From Eledone cirrhosa (Eukaryota > Mollusca > Cephalopoda > Octopoda > Eledonidae): a stretch of 64,000 bases of DNA. The stretch spans positions 127,395,365-127,459,364 of the forward strand of contig OZ024743.1 of assembly GCA_964016885.1 (NCBI GenBank). Direction: 5' to 3'. Of the stretch, positions 42,880 through 54,089 are shown one piece after another; position 1 is the first letter of the stretch; every line of letters starts with the position of its first letter. The notes beneath the pieces were generated by a model. The model saw only the letters and a list, made by a program, of their open reading frames with translations. It was not told where the DNA came from and made no database searches. Made by a program: the position numbers and the translations under genes.

Positions 42880-43740
42880 GCAATTCTGCAATTAAAGCCG
42901 CATAGAATATCAAAGAGTTTGCAACGCATGAAGGCCAACAGAGACTGTGCACTAAATGGGAGCAAAAGCCACTGCATCGGCAGTATGTTCTCCATAGCAA
43001 AGAGCCTGATGTTGATCAAGCTCTCACCCATCAATAGTTGTGGGGTTCTTGGCTAAAAGCAGAGAGTGAGGGCATCATTTTGGCTGCACAAGAGCAGTGT
43101 CTCCCAACACGCAACTTTCAAGCCAATGTGATCAGAAATGGAACTGACCTAAAGTGTCAATTCTGTGATGACATGTTGAGACCATTGACCACCTGGTTTC
43201 AGGCTACATTAGCTCCCCAGGAATATGAAACGAGGCATGATAGAGTGGGGCAATACTTAAACTGGGTAATGTGCAGGTTTTATGGTCAGAAAACGGAGGG
43301 AAAATGGTATAACCATCACCCAGAAACAGTAACAGGAGGCAAGAACATAACAATCCTCTGGGATTTCCCTGTGAATGCTAACAGAATTATCAAGGCCAAC
43401 AGACCTGATATAATTGTAAAAGACCATAAAAAGAAAACATGTTTTTTAATTGACATGAGCATTCCATCAAATCATAACATCTCCTTCAAAGAGTTCTGAA
43501 AGCTCAGTAAATGTAAAGATCTGACAATTGAAATTGAGAAAATGTGGCATCTTAGGGCCTGTACAATACCAGTGATAGTTGGCGCACTTGGAATGATAAA
43601 AAAGGGTACTGAAAAATATTTCGACCGGATACCTGGAAAGCCATGTCTGCAAGAACTACTACAGAAAATAGAGTTGACTCACACTGTCCATGTCCTGAAA
43701 AGCGCATTATCAATTTAAAAACCTTGCAAAGACATTTATT
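42880..43740 (+). mobile_element. REL-type LINE, second family, C-terminal half
   Basis: Carries the region after the RT: SKSLQRMKANRDCALN, the WLKAESEGIILAAQEQCLPT block, a knuckle, and the restriction-like endonuclease. Differs in sequence from the elements at 2150 and 33640, so three REL-like families are present. It is truncated at the 5' side by the SINE pair. Confidence 0.7.
43038..43720 (+). pseudogene. Knuckle and restriction-like endonuclease remnant
   Basis: Frame 43038-43496 gives AAQEQCLPTRNFQANVIRNG, CQFCDDMLRPLTTWFQATLA (the knuckle, with expected His and third Cys changed), EYETRHDRVGQYLNWVMC, then NRPDIIVKDHKKKTCFLIDM (PD and D of the nuclease core) and SIPSNHNISFKEF, ending at a TGA. 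Past it the frame continues LSKCKDLTIEIEKMWHLRAC, VIVGALGMIKKGTEKYFDRI. An open reading of ~150 codons is decayed only lightly. Confidence 0.7.
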
Positions 43741-43887
43741 GTTGGTTATGCCCCTGTGGCATCATTTGTATGAAAATTGATTGTGGAATGTGTGTATTAT
43801 CAAATTTCGCTTCAGGTACCAGTTTGACACTTGGCATGATATGGGAAAGAAGCAGAATTTAAAGGAAGTTTCAAATAATAATAATAA

Positions 43888-44082
43888 TAATTATTATTTC
43901 TACTTTAGGCACAAGGCCAGCAATTATCCCAGTGTATTACTGGTACTTTATTTTATCAACCCCGTAAGGATGAAAGGCAAAGTTAACCTCGGCGGGATTT
44001 GAACTCAGACCATAAAGGGCCGTAACTCTATGCTGCAAAGCATGGCGTCAGACCCTCTACTGATACTGCCAATTCACTGTCA
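43888..44082 (-). mobile_element. Octopus-type SINE (type 1), minus strand
   Basis: Near full-length: ATTATTTCTACTTTAGGCAC tail complement through GGGATTTGAACTCAGACC to GATACTGCCAATTCACTGTC. Confidence 0.9.
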
Positions 44083-44096
44083 TAATAATAATAATA

Positions 44097-46185
44097 ATAA
44101 CACTTGGCATGGAAAGGAGTGATTGGAAGGAATGGCAACCTTGATCTAAATATGAAGAGAGAGGCCTTATTAGATTTCTGTTCTAGTAATGGACTCTCTA
44201 TTATGAATACTTTCCTCCAGCACAGAGACACCCATAAATATACATGGTATAAGAGGAATCAAGGGTTCAATGATTGATTTTGTTATTGTCTCTGATCTCT
44301 TCAATTCTGTGCTGGATGTTTGTGTTAAGAGAAGGTCTGAGCTGTCAACTGATTACCATCTAGTTATCTGCAACTTGAGACCACCTAAAGCCAAAGAAGC
44401 CCACAAAACTTACAGATTCAGAGTGACCTACAGGATAAAATGGGAAGCATTGGTGGATAAGGAAGTCAGGACTAGGTATGCAGATACTGTTGCATCCAAA
44501 TTCAGAGAACTCTCTGAGAAAACTGAGACAGAGAGGAGATTGTTCAGCTCAGCAGTTTTTGCTTCAGCTATTAAAGGCTGCGGGCGAAAGAGGCTTGGCG
44601 TGGCACCCGATGGCAGAAGGACCCCTTGGTGCAATAAAGAGATCAAAGATGCCATTTGAGCAAAGAGGAGCCCTACAAATCTTGGCTTAGAAATAAGTCC
44701 TCCTCCTTGAACTTGAGAAGCATTAAAGGCGTTCAAAAGTAAGATATGAGATGACTTTGGTATCTGATTTCAGATCAGCAAATAGAGTGTTCTGGCAGAC
44801 CATCCACTGATTTCGTAATAAGTCCTCTTCCACAACTGCTATCAGGAACGAATCCAGGGTTATCCTCTCTACAGAGAGGTGCATCCCCGCGAGATAGAGA
44901 GAATACTTTGCTGATATCCTAAACCCAATAACAACAGCATTTTCTGATGTACACAAGGTGCACCTGGAAGTGGTGACAAATCTCTCAGAGGCTGAGATCA
45001 CAAGATAGTTAAAGTACTCAGATGTAGCAAGGTCGCTGGGGAAGATGAAATCTGGCCCAAGATGTTAAAAGCATTAAATAGAGAAGGTATTCTCTGGCTG
45101 ACTCATGTGTGCTGGGTGGCCTGGATCTCTGGAAAGGCACCTAAGCAATGACAATCGGGAGTGATAATTCCAATTTTCAAAAAATAAGATAAGAGAGATT
45201 GTTCCAATTACAGAGGGACCTCTTTGTTAAGCTTCCCCAGTAAAGTTTATGCTAAGTGTCTGGCAAAGTGATGTAAGGAGATTGCTGAAACCAAGCTAGC
45301 TGATAAACAGTGCAATTTTCACCCCGGACACAGCACAGCCGACCAATATTCATACTGCAGCATGTCTTAGAGAAATCGTAGGTTTATTGCCAAGAAGTAT
45401 ATTCTTGTTTTGTAAATCTTGAGAAGGCATATGACCGCATTCCTCAGGACCTGCTGTGGAAGGTTGTGCAGGAGCATGGGATCGATGGTCAGCTTCTTGT
45501 TGCCCTGATATCTCTATATAAATGCCCAAATATTTGTGTTCAGATAAATAGTGCTAAATCAAAACCATTCAATGTAGGAGTCAGACTCTTCCAAGGGTGC
45601 GTACTGTCACCCCTCCTGTTCATTATTTTCATGAACAGGATTGACATGCGCAACCAGGTTGGAAGTGGTATCATGACAAGCATGTGTAAAATCAGTCGGC
45701 TAGAATTTGCAGAGGACATGGTGTTACTTAACAGGTGATCTCCAACATGATAGGTTTGATGCCGAGTGCTGCATGACTGGAATGGAAATCAGTGCTGGAA
45801 AAACTGAGATACTCATCCTCTCAAGGAAGCTTGTGCAGTGCACACTACATGTGAATAAAGTTCCACTGAAGCAGCTGGAGAAGTTCAAGTATCTCGGGGG
45901 CCATGTTGACAAGTGATGGAAGGCAGGAGGCTGAATTAAATGCAAGAATTGCAGGAGTTGGTGCGGTAATGTGCCAGCTTCAACATTTGGTAATCAGAAG
46001 AAGGGAGGTAGGTGTAAAAGCCAACTGGCAGGAAACCTAGGGGTAGACCCCAAGCAAGATGGCTATGAGCTTGGATGATCTGGCTTGGCAATCCACTTGG
46101 ATTAGTTGGAAACCGTTGCTTCTGACAGGACCCGCTGAAAGTAGTGTTTGAGGATTCTGCCCCCTCGACCCTCTCTGGAATAAGT
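44097..46185 (+). mobile_element. APE-type LINE (RTE-like), decayed
   Basis: Plus orientation, 5' truncated within the endonuclease. Endonuclease end (44110-44400), linker (44400-44760), RT (45010-45740), C-terminal region (45740-46000) and a last piece GRPQARW with the LGNPLG region (46020-46130). Ends near the GAAGAAGAAGAA tract at 46192. Many stops and shifts. Confidence 0.7.
44150..45995 (+). pseudogene. Endonuclease/reverse transcriptase remnant
   Basis: Endonuclease end: LLDFCSSNGLSIMNTFLQHR, SMIDFVIVSDLFNSVLDVCV (catalytic Asp block) and ELSTDYHLVICNLR, where the expected STDHHL has Tyr in place of the first His. Linker: KRLGVAPDGRRTPWCNKEIK. RT: FVNLEKAYDRIPQDLLWKVV (motif A, Asn for the usual Asp), LFQGCVLSPLLFIIFMNRID (motif B, usually RQGC), LEFAEDMVLL (motif C, AED for ADD), and EISAGKTEILILSRKL. 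Three catalytic positions are changed. Confidence 0.7.
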
Positions 46186-46526
46186 GGGTGATGAAGAAGA
46201 AGAAGAAAATGGCGGCGGCAGGGGTGGCAATGACGACGATGATAACCTGGATGTGGCTGATGCAAATAGAAAATAGCCCCTATCATAATAGGTGTTCTGG
46301 GAATGATAAAAAAATACATAGACAGATGCATAACCAAAACTGCTGGACTTAGAAATATATACAACATACAGAAAATACAAAGACTAGGCACTGCACATGT
46401 AATATGAAGAGTGTTCTCACTACAATAGAAACAACAACACAAGAATCAACATGGTACACACCCAAAGCACACAGAGCTGTACTGGTAACACAGTGACAAT
46501 TAACTTAAGACTAAGGATGGTGATTT

Positions 46527-46722
46527 TTTTCTAAGATAGACCCAAGGCCAGCAATTTGGAGGAAGGGGAAATTTGATGAAATCAACCCCACTATTTGACC
46601 AGTACTTTATTTTATCATCACAGGAAGGCAAAGTTAACATCTGAAGTATTTGAACTTAGAACATTAAGAGCTGTAACTAATACCATGGGGTATTTTTGTC
46701 CAATGCTTTGATTCTGCCAAAT
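46527..46722 (-). mobile_element. Octopus-type SINE (type 1), diverged
   Basis: Minus copy: CCAAGGCCAGCAATTTGGAG, AGTACTTTATTTTATCATCA, and ATTTGAACTTAGAACATTAA. Confidence 0.75.
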
Positions 46723-46741
46723 CCAAAAAATAACAATAGTA

Positions 46742-46895
46742 ATATGTACAGCCCTCACAAGCCATTCCTCCATTCTTGGCTTCCCAAGTGAGAGAAAAGG
46801 CACCCATTCCACTATGTAAGGTGGTAGTACTGGTGCAATGATAAGATGCACCCAGCCTACTCTGTAAGGTGGTAGTGATTGTAGTGATGATGATG
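46742..46895. mobile_element. PHD-LINE scrap: inverted RT piece plus tail
   Basis: 46742-46785 minus strand encodes RMEEWLVRAV, matching the RT thumb of PHD-LINEs. 46795-46895 is plus-strand tail sequence (GCACCCAGCCTACTCTGTAA, ending AGTGATGATGATGG). The opposite orientations resemble the arrangement at 8134-8735. Confidence 0.6.
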
Positions 46896-47500
46896 GAAAT
46901 GGAAATGATTAGTAGTCTTCATAAAACATGGCACAGAAAATATTTCCTCATTTTTTTTATTGTATAAATAAATCCATAAAGGCATTCATTATTGTTTTTT
47001 TTATGTTATGTTGTTGTTGTTGTTGTTGTTATTGCTGTTATTGTTTTTTCGTTTTTATTGAGGATTGGAAGTTAATATCTTCATGGAAATTAATTATATG
47101 TAATTAGAGCTAATTGTGTATGGCAAGACTCCATCTTGTTTCAGTTTTGTGGTTAAAGGAGGAGGAAGAGGAGAAAGTAGTCAAGTTGTCTTCTCCTCCC
47201 TCTCCCCCACCCCATCCTCTTCCTCCTAGCTTGGATCATTGACAAAATTGATCCTAACTTTTAACTCCCAGCCTCCAACAACCATCATCGCTATCACTAT
47301 TGCCATCAATATCATCAACCACTACCACTCCTACCCCCACCAACAACATCATGTCACATGATTTCTAGTTATTTATTTCTTTCATCTCCATTACAAAACA
47401 TCATGATATGTACACACATAAATAATCCATTATTACACTGACAAGGTAACAATTTATATACATGCACATATATTTGTATATACACATGTATGTATGTATA
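46896..47500. other. Unassigned stretch with TTG repeats
   Basis: TTGTTGTTGTTGTTGTTGTT at 47011-47030, a purine/pyrimidine-skewed patch at 47155-47230, and TACACA repeats after 47440. No gene. Confidence 0.5.
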
Positions 47501-47868
47501 CACACACACATAAATCTACATATCTATCTCTCTCTCTATATATATATATATTGAGTTAAGAACTCAATATATATAAATATAAATATATATTGAGTTAAGA
47601 ACTCAGAGTAGTCTCTTACAATTAAATAACTCTAAGTAAAAAGCTTTTCCAAGTCGTACAATATAATTGAATAAACAAGAGAGATGAACACTAATATAAA
47701 CATACATGTGTTCGAATCGTAAGGACCAAATTTGCTAGGGTGAAAAAATATTAACTACAGCAATATAGTTTGTTAAACTTTAAATATTAACTTTAATATT
47801 AACTTTAAATATTAAATTAAGAAAAATTAAGAAAAATAACTGACCTATATTGGGCAATATATATATAT
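47501..47868. repeat. Second copy of the hairpin-bearing dispersed repeat
   Basis: Two copies of TATATTGAGTTAAGAACTCA (47549-47610) are followed by GTCTCTTACAATTAAATAAC and, after 47700, TGTGTTCGAATCGTAAGGAC and TTGCTAGGGTGAAAAAATAT. All correspond to parts of 18960-19440. Confidence 0.65.
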
Positions 47869-47924
47869 ATATATATGAGAAATGATAAGAATGACTTTTC
47901 TGGTGATTGTTATTCTTTAATAAT

Positions 47925-48108
47925 TGTTTCTACTTTTGGCACAAGGCCTGCAATTACCAAGTGTATTACTGGTACTTTATTTTTATCGACCCCGTAAGGA
48001 TGAAAGGCAAAGTTAACCTCGGCGGGATTTGAACTCAAAATGGCAAGGGCCATAACTCAATGCATCAAAGCAAGGCGTCCAACCCTCTACCTATACTGCC
48101 AATCCACC
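47925..48108 (-). mobile_element. Octopus-type SINE (type 1), minus member
   Basis: Begins TGTTTCTACTTTTGGCACAA and ends at the head complement ATACTGCCAATCCACC. A little diverged (ACTCAAAATGGCAAGGGCC). Confidence 0.92.
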
Positions 48109-48124
48109 GTTATTCTTTAATAAT

Positions 48125-48312
48125 CGAAGGCGGTGGATTGGCAGTATCGGTAGAGGGTCGGACGCCATGCTTTCCAGCATAGTTACGTCCCTTTACGATC
48201 TGAGTTCAAATCCCGCCGAGGTTGACTTTGCCTTTCATCCTTACGGGGTCGATAAAATATAGTACCAGTAATGCACTGGGTAATTGCTGGCCTTGTGCCT
48301 AAAGTAGAAACA
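48125..48312 (+). mobile_element. Octopus-type SINE (type 1), plus member
   Basis: CGAAGGCGGTGGATTGGCAG head to TTGTGCCTAAAGTAGAAACA tail. It matches the young copy at 37796 closely, including the TTCCAGCATAGTTACG variant, so it is the younger of the pair. Confidence 0.92.
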
Positions 48313-48328
48313 GTTATTCTTTAATAAT

Positions 48329-48619
48329 CAAATGTTTTACTCAGTGTAGTTGTAGTAATTCTTTAGTGATCAAAGCGCTTGATAGAGTTTCTTGCTTCAG
48401 AGCAATTTTCAAACTGGTCTTTTTCTTCTGTGTCTTCCCCTTAAAATAGTTCTGGTAACTGGAGGTTTGTTAAGGCTGGTGAAACGTGGAAGAGAGATAC
48501 TAGCTGGTCTGAGTGTGCTCTACCCAAAATAACTGGCAATGAAAAAACTGCAACAACTCTGGGAAACTAAACCAGAACAACCTGCCACTCTCTACACACC
48601 ATCATAAACTACAAGCAGG
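48329..48619. other. Possible 5' untranslated part of the CR1-like LINE
   Basis: No SINE or gene match. The segment from about 48440 to 48619 is less AT-rich than usual and directly precedes the endonuclease frame, so it may belong to the LINE. Confidence 0.35.
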
Positions 48620-48626
48620 GTAAAAA

Positions 48627-49508
48627 TTGTTGTCCTTAAATGCTTGCAGTTTATGCAACAAGATACATCTGTTTAACTCCTACGTCAGAAGCATCGACCC
48701 TGACTTCATCACAGTCACGGAAACATGGGCACATTCCTTACTCTGTGATGGGGTTTTCAGCATTACTGGGTACAACCTTTTCCGCAAGGACCGCGTTAAT
48801 CGCCGTGGTGGTGGTGTGATGGTCTACGTTCGTTCAAACTTTTTGGTAATTCCTTGCGTTGATTTGAACGAATCACAAGAAGTTTTTTTTTGTGACATAC
48901 GTATGACCGTGTCAACACTTCTGCTTGGTGTTGTTTATCCCCCCCCCCCCAACTACCATCAGGACACACAGATTTGTGATATCCTCAGAGCTGCTGCCAG
49001 GAAAACAGTCACTTATGTGTTTATTGCAGGTGACTTCAATCATCCTGAGATCGATTGGGAAACCTTTCGTTGGCCACAAAGTGCAAACGATTTCCTTGAG
49101 CTAGTGCTGGACTCAAACTGGTCACAAGTAGTCACCTCTCCAACAAGAGGTGACAACACTTTGGACCTGATCTTCACCACTACTCCTGAAGTGGTTATCA
49201 GTTGTACTACTGAGGACTCTCTAAGCGACTCTGATTATGCTATGATCATTGCCAATCTGGCTCTTGCGGGCAGCAACAAAAACCAGAACCATCTCCAATC
49301 TGCTTGCTTTGATTGGAAGAAAGCAGATTGGAACTTGTACTGCACTGAGCTACAGCGCCCAGACTGGCATGAGTTGTATAACTCTGGAGATGTGAACACT
49401 ATACTCCAGAGCATCCTGGACTCAATATGGATAGCGTGTGCAGCATCGGTGCCACGTAAGCAGAAAAAAACCCACCCCAAAAGTGCAATTTGGAAAACTT
49501 CAGCGGTC
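48627..49508 (+). pseudogene. APE-type endonuclease of CR1-like LINE
   Basis: Open for 294 codons. LSLNACSLCNKIHLFNSYVR, DFITVTETWAHSLL (catalytic Glu in TETW), GGGVMVYVRSNFLVI, FIAGDFNHPEIDW (active-site Asp/Asn), DNTLDLIFTT, and LSDSDYAMI near the end of the domain. The last should be SDH; the catalytic His is Tyr, which would abolish nicking. A poly-C run (48941-48950) gives the odd VYPPPPN. Confidence 0.8.
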
Positions 49509-51390
49509 TGACTTTCCAGGAAAGAACGTTGGAACGCTGAACGGGGATATAAACTGCATAAATCAGATGCCAACAGAAAAAAGCGGAATAAATCTTCCAA
49601 CCATCTCAAGCAAGTGACAAAGAAGGCAGTGCTTGAATTTGAACAGTGCATAACAACCAATCCTGACAGTAAGGTGTTCTGGAAATATGTTCATTCAAAG
49701 CAGAGACCTCACTCTCCAGTTGGTCCTCTTCGCAATCCCCACACAAGCCAGATCACTGACGATCCCAAGGAACGCGCAGAACTCATTGCTGAGTGCTATG
49801 CAAGCATTTTTACTGTTGAAAACCAGAATGTACCATCTCCACCATCTCTAACATCAAATTCCATAACAACTATGGAATTTACACCTGCAATGTTGCGACG
49901 TCACCTTAAGAATAAGTGCAACTATGCTTCCCCTGGTCTTGATGGTGTTACATACCTGTTTCTCAAACGTGGCGGGTACTTCCTTTTGCACCAGCTTTCT
50001 TTCTTCTTTCAACAATGGTGCTACTCCGGAGCAGTGGAAAACTGCCAGAGTCATTCCCCTGTTCAAAAAGGGCGACCGCACGTCACCTGTCAACTATCGT
50101 CCAGTTAGTCTTACTAGCTGTATTGCCAAACTGATGGAATCCTGTGTCAGAGAAACACTTTGGAACTTCTGGAGCTCTCACAGCCTCATCCGGCCCTCGC
50201 AGTTTGGATTTATCCCTAACTCCAACTGCTGTGATCAGCTTATCGAGTTCCTTGAAGACATTACCCTGATCACTGACAGCGGCTCATGGGTGGATGTTGT
50301 TTACCTTGACTTTGCTAAGGCTTTTAATTTTGTGCCACACAAAAGACTTATGGCAAAACTCTCTGCAATGGGTGTGAGGGATGATCTTTTTAACTGGTTG
50401 AAATCCTTCATTCTCAGCCAAAAAGAGGTAGTCACGGTTCTAGGATAGCATTCTTCACCATATGAGATGTCATCTGGTGTACCAAAGGGATTTGTTCTTG
50501 GTCCCCTTTTGTTTGTGGCATATATTAATGACATAGATGCCAACTTAAAGAATGCCACGGTACTGAAATATGCAGATGACATCAAGCTCTACCTTGAAAT
50601 CAAAAGGACTGATCCTGAAATCTACAACTCTTTCCTACAATCAGACCTGGACACAATGCAGCAATGGATCACAGACTGGCAACTGAAGCTGGCTGTGGAC
50701 AAGTGTACCACCATGCATTTTGAGAGGAAAGATCCAGCGTCCACATACTCCCTCCACAACACTGATATCAAGAAGTCCTCTTGTGAACGTGACCTGGGCA
50801 TTACTGTCAGCAGCGATTTGCGTTGGACAAAGCATGTCTCTAAGATTGTCAAGAAGGCCGAGGGTGTCTTGGCATCACTCAGCAAGACCTTTGTTAGCTG
50901 CTCTCCAGCCATCTATTTAAAGCTGTATACAGCTATGGTATGACCACACTTGGAATTTGCATCATCAGTCTGGAACCCCTATCTTGCTCAGAACATTGAC
51001 CTCCTGGAAACTGTTCAGAGACGTGCAACCAAACGCATACCCTCCATCAGACACCAACCATACTCTGAACGCCTTGCTTCCCTGGGCATGGATTCATTGA
51101 AGCTCCGACGTCTGGCAATAGACTTGGTAAACACCCACAAAGTTATTAACCATTCGCCAACAACAACCCTGAGTACCTTTTTGATCTCCATGTGTCTAAC
51201 ACACGTGGACATGCCTACAAAATCAGAAAACAGCACAGCTCCCATGACTTTCGGATACATTTTTTCACGCTCAGAGTTGCTGAAGCATGGAACAAACTGC
51301 CTGCGTCAGTTGTTAGCTGCCGAGACACTGCATCCTTTAAAACCATCATGTTTCCCGAAATTCGCCAAAACTACACCTGATGTACCCCTT
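49509..51390 (+). pseudogene. Reverse transcriptase of CR1-like LINE
   Basis: Broken into three to four frames: KVFWKYVHSKQR, YASPGLDGVTYLFLKRG (49614-50000), WKTARVIPLFKKGDRTSPVN and YRPVSLTSCIAKLMES (50030-50150), VVYLDFAKAFNFVPHKRLM (motif A; the second Asp of the usual AFD is Asn), VPKGFVLGPLLFVAYINDID (motif B, usually PQGSVLGP), KYADDIKLYLEI (motif C intact), and after a stop at 50941 EFASSVWNPYLAQNIDLLET and VQRRATKRI. A shift near 51165 leads to the usual YDLRxH-like end. Confidence 0.8.
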
Positions 51391-51619
51391 CCATACACAT
51401 GCACACATGTGTATATCATGACTCGTGCACTGTTCATTTTCCTGACGTTTGTACATTACCCTATGTACTATACATACACTTTTTGACGAGTTGTAGTGCA
51501 CCTGAGCACTGTACACAATATTTCATTATTATTATAATACATTATTAACTCTATTACATATATAGGTGCGTGTTGTGTATGCGTGATAAATTTATATCTA
51601 TATATATATACAGTTAGTC

Positions 51620-51897
51620 CTGGTTATCTACACAATAAAAGCATCCAGTACACTCTGTAAAGTGGTTGGTATTAGGAAGGGCATCCAGCTGTAGAAAGTT
51701 TGCCAAACAATAGCTTAGGAGGCCTTTCAGTTTGCGTTAAAAGACACAACTTCTCTGCACTCAATATGACCATACATAAGCAGGATAGAGACCCCTCAGC
51801 CTGTCTGGGAGGTCAATAGCCCAACTTCAGTACTGGCTTGATCTATATAGACATGTCCAACCCTCACTAGCAGGGAAAGTGGACGTTAAATGATGAT
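51620..51897 (+). mobile_element. LINE/SINE tail, uninterrupted relative of hAT host
   Basis: TTATCTACACAATAAAAGCA, AAAGTGGTTGGTATTAGGAA, GGGCATCCAGCTGTAGAAAG, ending GACGTTAAATGATGATAC. It contains the site TATCTACACAATAAA that is split by the hAT at 34814. Confidence 0.75.
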
Positions 51898-52537
51898 ACA
51901 GTATAGAGCTAACTAAGACTACATAAATGGGTATATAAATTTACACATTGAGTATATAGACATGTAAACATGTTGAATATTATGTCCTTCCTTGTAGATT
52001 GAAAAAAAAATGATAAATATTGATTTTTGAACCATTTTTGGTTTTCATCAGAAGATATCAGAATGAGATACATACCTGAGGGGCTTATAGACCCTATCAC
52101 GTATAGCAGTACCCTGAAATGACTGTACTAAGTTGCACTCATGGTAGTAGTTATTTTCATATATATTAAGTTTTGCTCTAAGTAGCTGTAATATACAATA
52201 AAATAATATCAGTATATGTACAGTACTGTGCAAATGTGTATATAAATTTACATATTGAGTGTATAGATATGTAAATATGTCAAATTTTTCTTACTTCCCT
52301 ATTAATTGAAAGAAATAATAACTTATAACGGGAATTTCATAGGCCAACTATGAAGGATTGATGCTAGAGCTGTGAAGTTATGCATGCATTAATTTCAGCT
52401 CTTCTTATTAATAACTGCATTGTTTCTTTCCAGTAACTATGTTGAAAAATAAACCTCATTTGGTCATTCCATTAGAGTAACTTGGTCAGCCTATGAATTT
52501 TCAGCCAACTCTCATATACATGCATACATATATACAT
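51898..52537. repeat. Spacer with ~85-bp direct repeat pair
   Basis: GTATATAAATTTACACATTG (51930) and GTATATAAATTTACATATTG (52239) begin two diverged ~85-bp direct copies ~309 bp apart, each followed by ATGTAAA, CTTCC and GATTGAAA or AATTGAAA words. No gene is seen. Confidence 0.55.
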
Positions 52538-52690
52538 ATATCATCATCACCGTTTAAAGTCTAATTTTCTATGCTTGCGTGGGTTAGATGGGTTGTCACA
52601 CTATAAGTCAGGCCAAGTGACTTTTTCTGACTTGGTTTCTATAACTGGATGCCCTACCTATCACCAACCACATTACTGAGTGGATTGGAT
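52538..52690 (-). mobile_element. Type-2 tail fragment, minus strand
   Basis: ATCATCATCACCGTTTAAAG, TGCTTGCGTGGGTTAGATGG, TAACTGGATGCCCTACCTAT and CACCAACCACATTAC match the PHD-LINE/SINE 2 tail complement. Confidence 0.75.
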
Positions 52691-53004
52691 ATATAATTAT
52701 ATATATATATGTACACACTCACACACACACACATATATATATCCAACAGCCGTAAAAAAAAGCAGCCAAAACGCAGGTCCCACTGCAAACAGGGTGCAGT
52801 ATGGCCAACTGCCAGGCCCTCATCTGGTCAAGTTGTCGCGTGCATTCATGCATAAAAGTCTGTCTGCCTGTCTTCCACAGCCACACTTGTTTGAAGCATT
52901 TGTTAGGCTATAAGTCATACTTAGGATGTGATGGTGCTGACAGAGAACGGAAGGGGAACGACTACACTTTGGACATGAAAGACAAGACAAATACGGACTT
53001 ACAC

Positions 53005-53290
53005 ACACATATCTCTGGTATGCACATACTCCCATACAGATCTATATCTATATTCATACCCACACATATCTCTGGTATGCACATACTCCCATACAGATCT
53101 ATATCTATATTCATACCCACACATATCTCTGGTATGCACATACTCCCATACAGATCTATATCTATATTCATACCCACACATATCTCTGGTATGCACATAC
53201 TCCCATACAGATCTATATCTATATTCATACCCACACATATCTCTGGTATGCACATACTCCCATACAGATCTATATCTATATTCATACCCA
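53005..53290. repeat. 57-bp minisatellite, five copies
   Basis: Five apparently identical 57-bp units start at 53005, 53062, 53119, 53176 and 53233, containing ATATCTCTGGTATGCACATA and CCCATACAGATCTATATC. In frame on both strands (19 codons), but nothing suggests translation. Followed by TACACA, TA and GA tracts to 53385. Confidence 0.92.
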
Positions 53291-53340
53291 CACATAAACA
53301 TATACACCCACATATACATATATACACACCACACACAAAC

Positions 53341-53385
<45 letters not shown>

Positions 53386-53745
53386 AATATTAAAACAATG
53401 AAATTAAACACAAAACTGTTAATTCATAGTAAAACTCATTATTTTACGATCGTTTCTGGGGGGTAGTTCCCTGTATGTTCATTCAATTATTGATCTATGT
53501 AAAACATATTACAAAATATCATAATAAGAAAAAGGTACATAAGTCTTCACTCCCCGCCGTCTTCAGAAATAATGAGTTTTGTTTATTGAAGAATACAAAA
53601 AAACATACATATGAATAAGTAAGGTTTTATAACCAGGTTGAAATTGACCAATGTTAAGAATGGAAAGGGGCAGTATAAATCCTTAAGGTTGGTGGTAGTA
53701 GATGAATAAATAGGCCATCAGTAGATAAGGTATCAAATGTCTTTT

Positions 53746-54089
53746 AAGAAAAGAAATGAAAGTTGCTAGTGTAAATGAATATAGACATATTGTATATAAA
53801 AGTGTTGATGGTGAAAGAAGATTACGGTTGGAGGAAAAGGGGTACTGAGATTAGTGTGTTACATCAAGTAGAATGGAATAGAACAATCTTAAAAAGTTAG
53901 TTATTTCTTTGTTGTGAGGAATAATTTGTTCTAAAAATATATAATATAAAAATATATATACACATGTACACTCACACATGTTTATATATAGGCATACATG
54001 TATGCATATACATACATATACACACACAGATATACATATTCACACACACACCTATAATCACACATTTATTCACCTATATCATTTTCTAT
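53746..54089. other. Inner spacer of the Penelope-like element
   Basis: AT-rich 3' non-coding part, with TACACA/TATA repeats at 53950-54065. No gene. Confidence 0.5.

Larger units (their letters stand above)
47909..48328. mobile_element. SINE pair sharing one target site
   Basis: The 16-bp word GTTATTCTTTAATAAT occurs three times: 47909-47924, 48109-48124 and 48313-48328. Between first and second is a minus type 1 SINE; between second and third is a plus type 1 SINE. This is what two successive insertions at the same target give. Confidence 0.85.
48620..51540 (+). mobile_element. CR1/jockey-like LINE, nearly complete
   Basis: Plus orientation, APE endonuclease through RT to 3' end. The 3' part (TGACGAGTTGTAGTGCACCT) ends in ATTATTATTATAATACATTA. 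Four frame breaks but high continuity of coding blocks, so it is moderately old. Confidence 0.8.

Noticed and set aside
52680..52913. Small open frame ending in CLPQPHLFEAFVRL
   Set aside because: Starts in TA and CA repeats, has no splice or coding signature and no recognised domain.
53005..53290. CRISPR-like array
   Set aside because: Units are tandem with no spacers, and the genome is eukaryotic.
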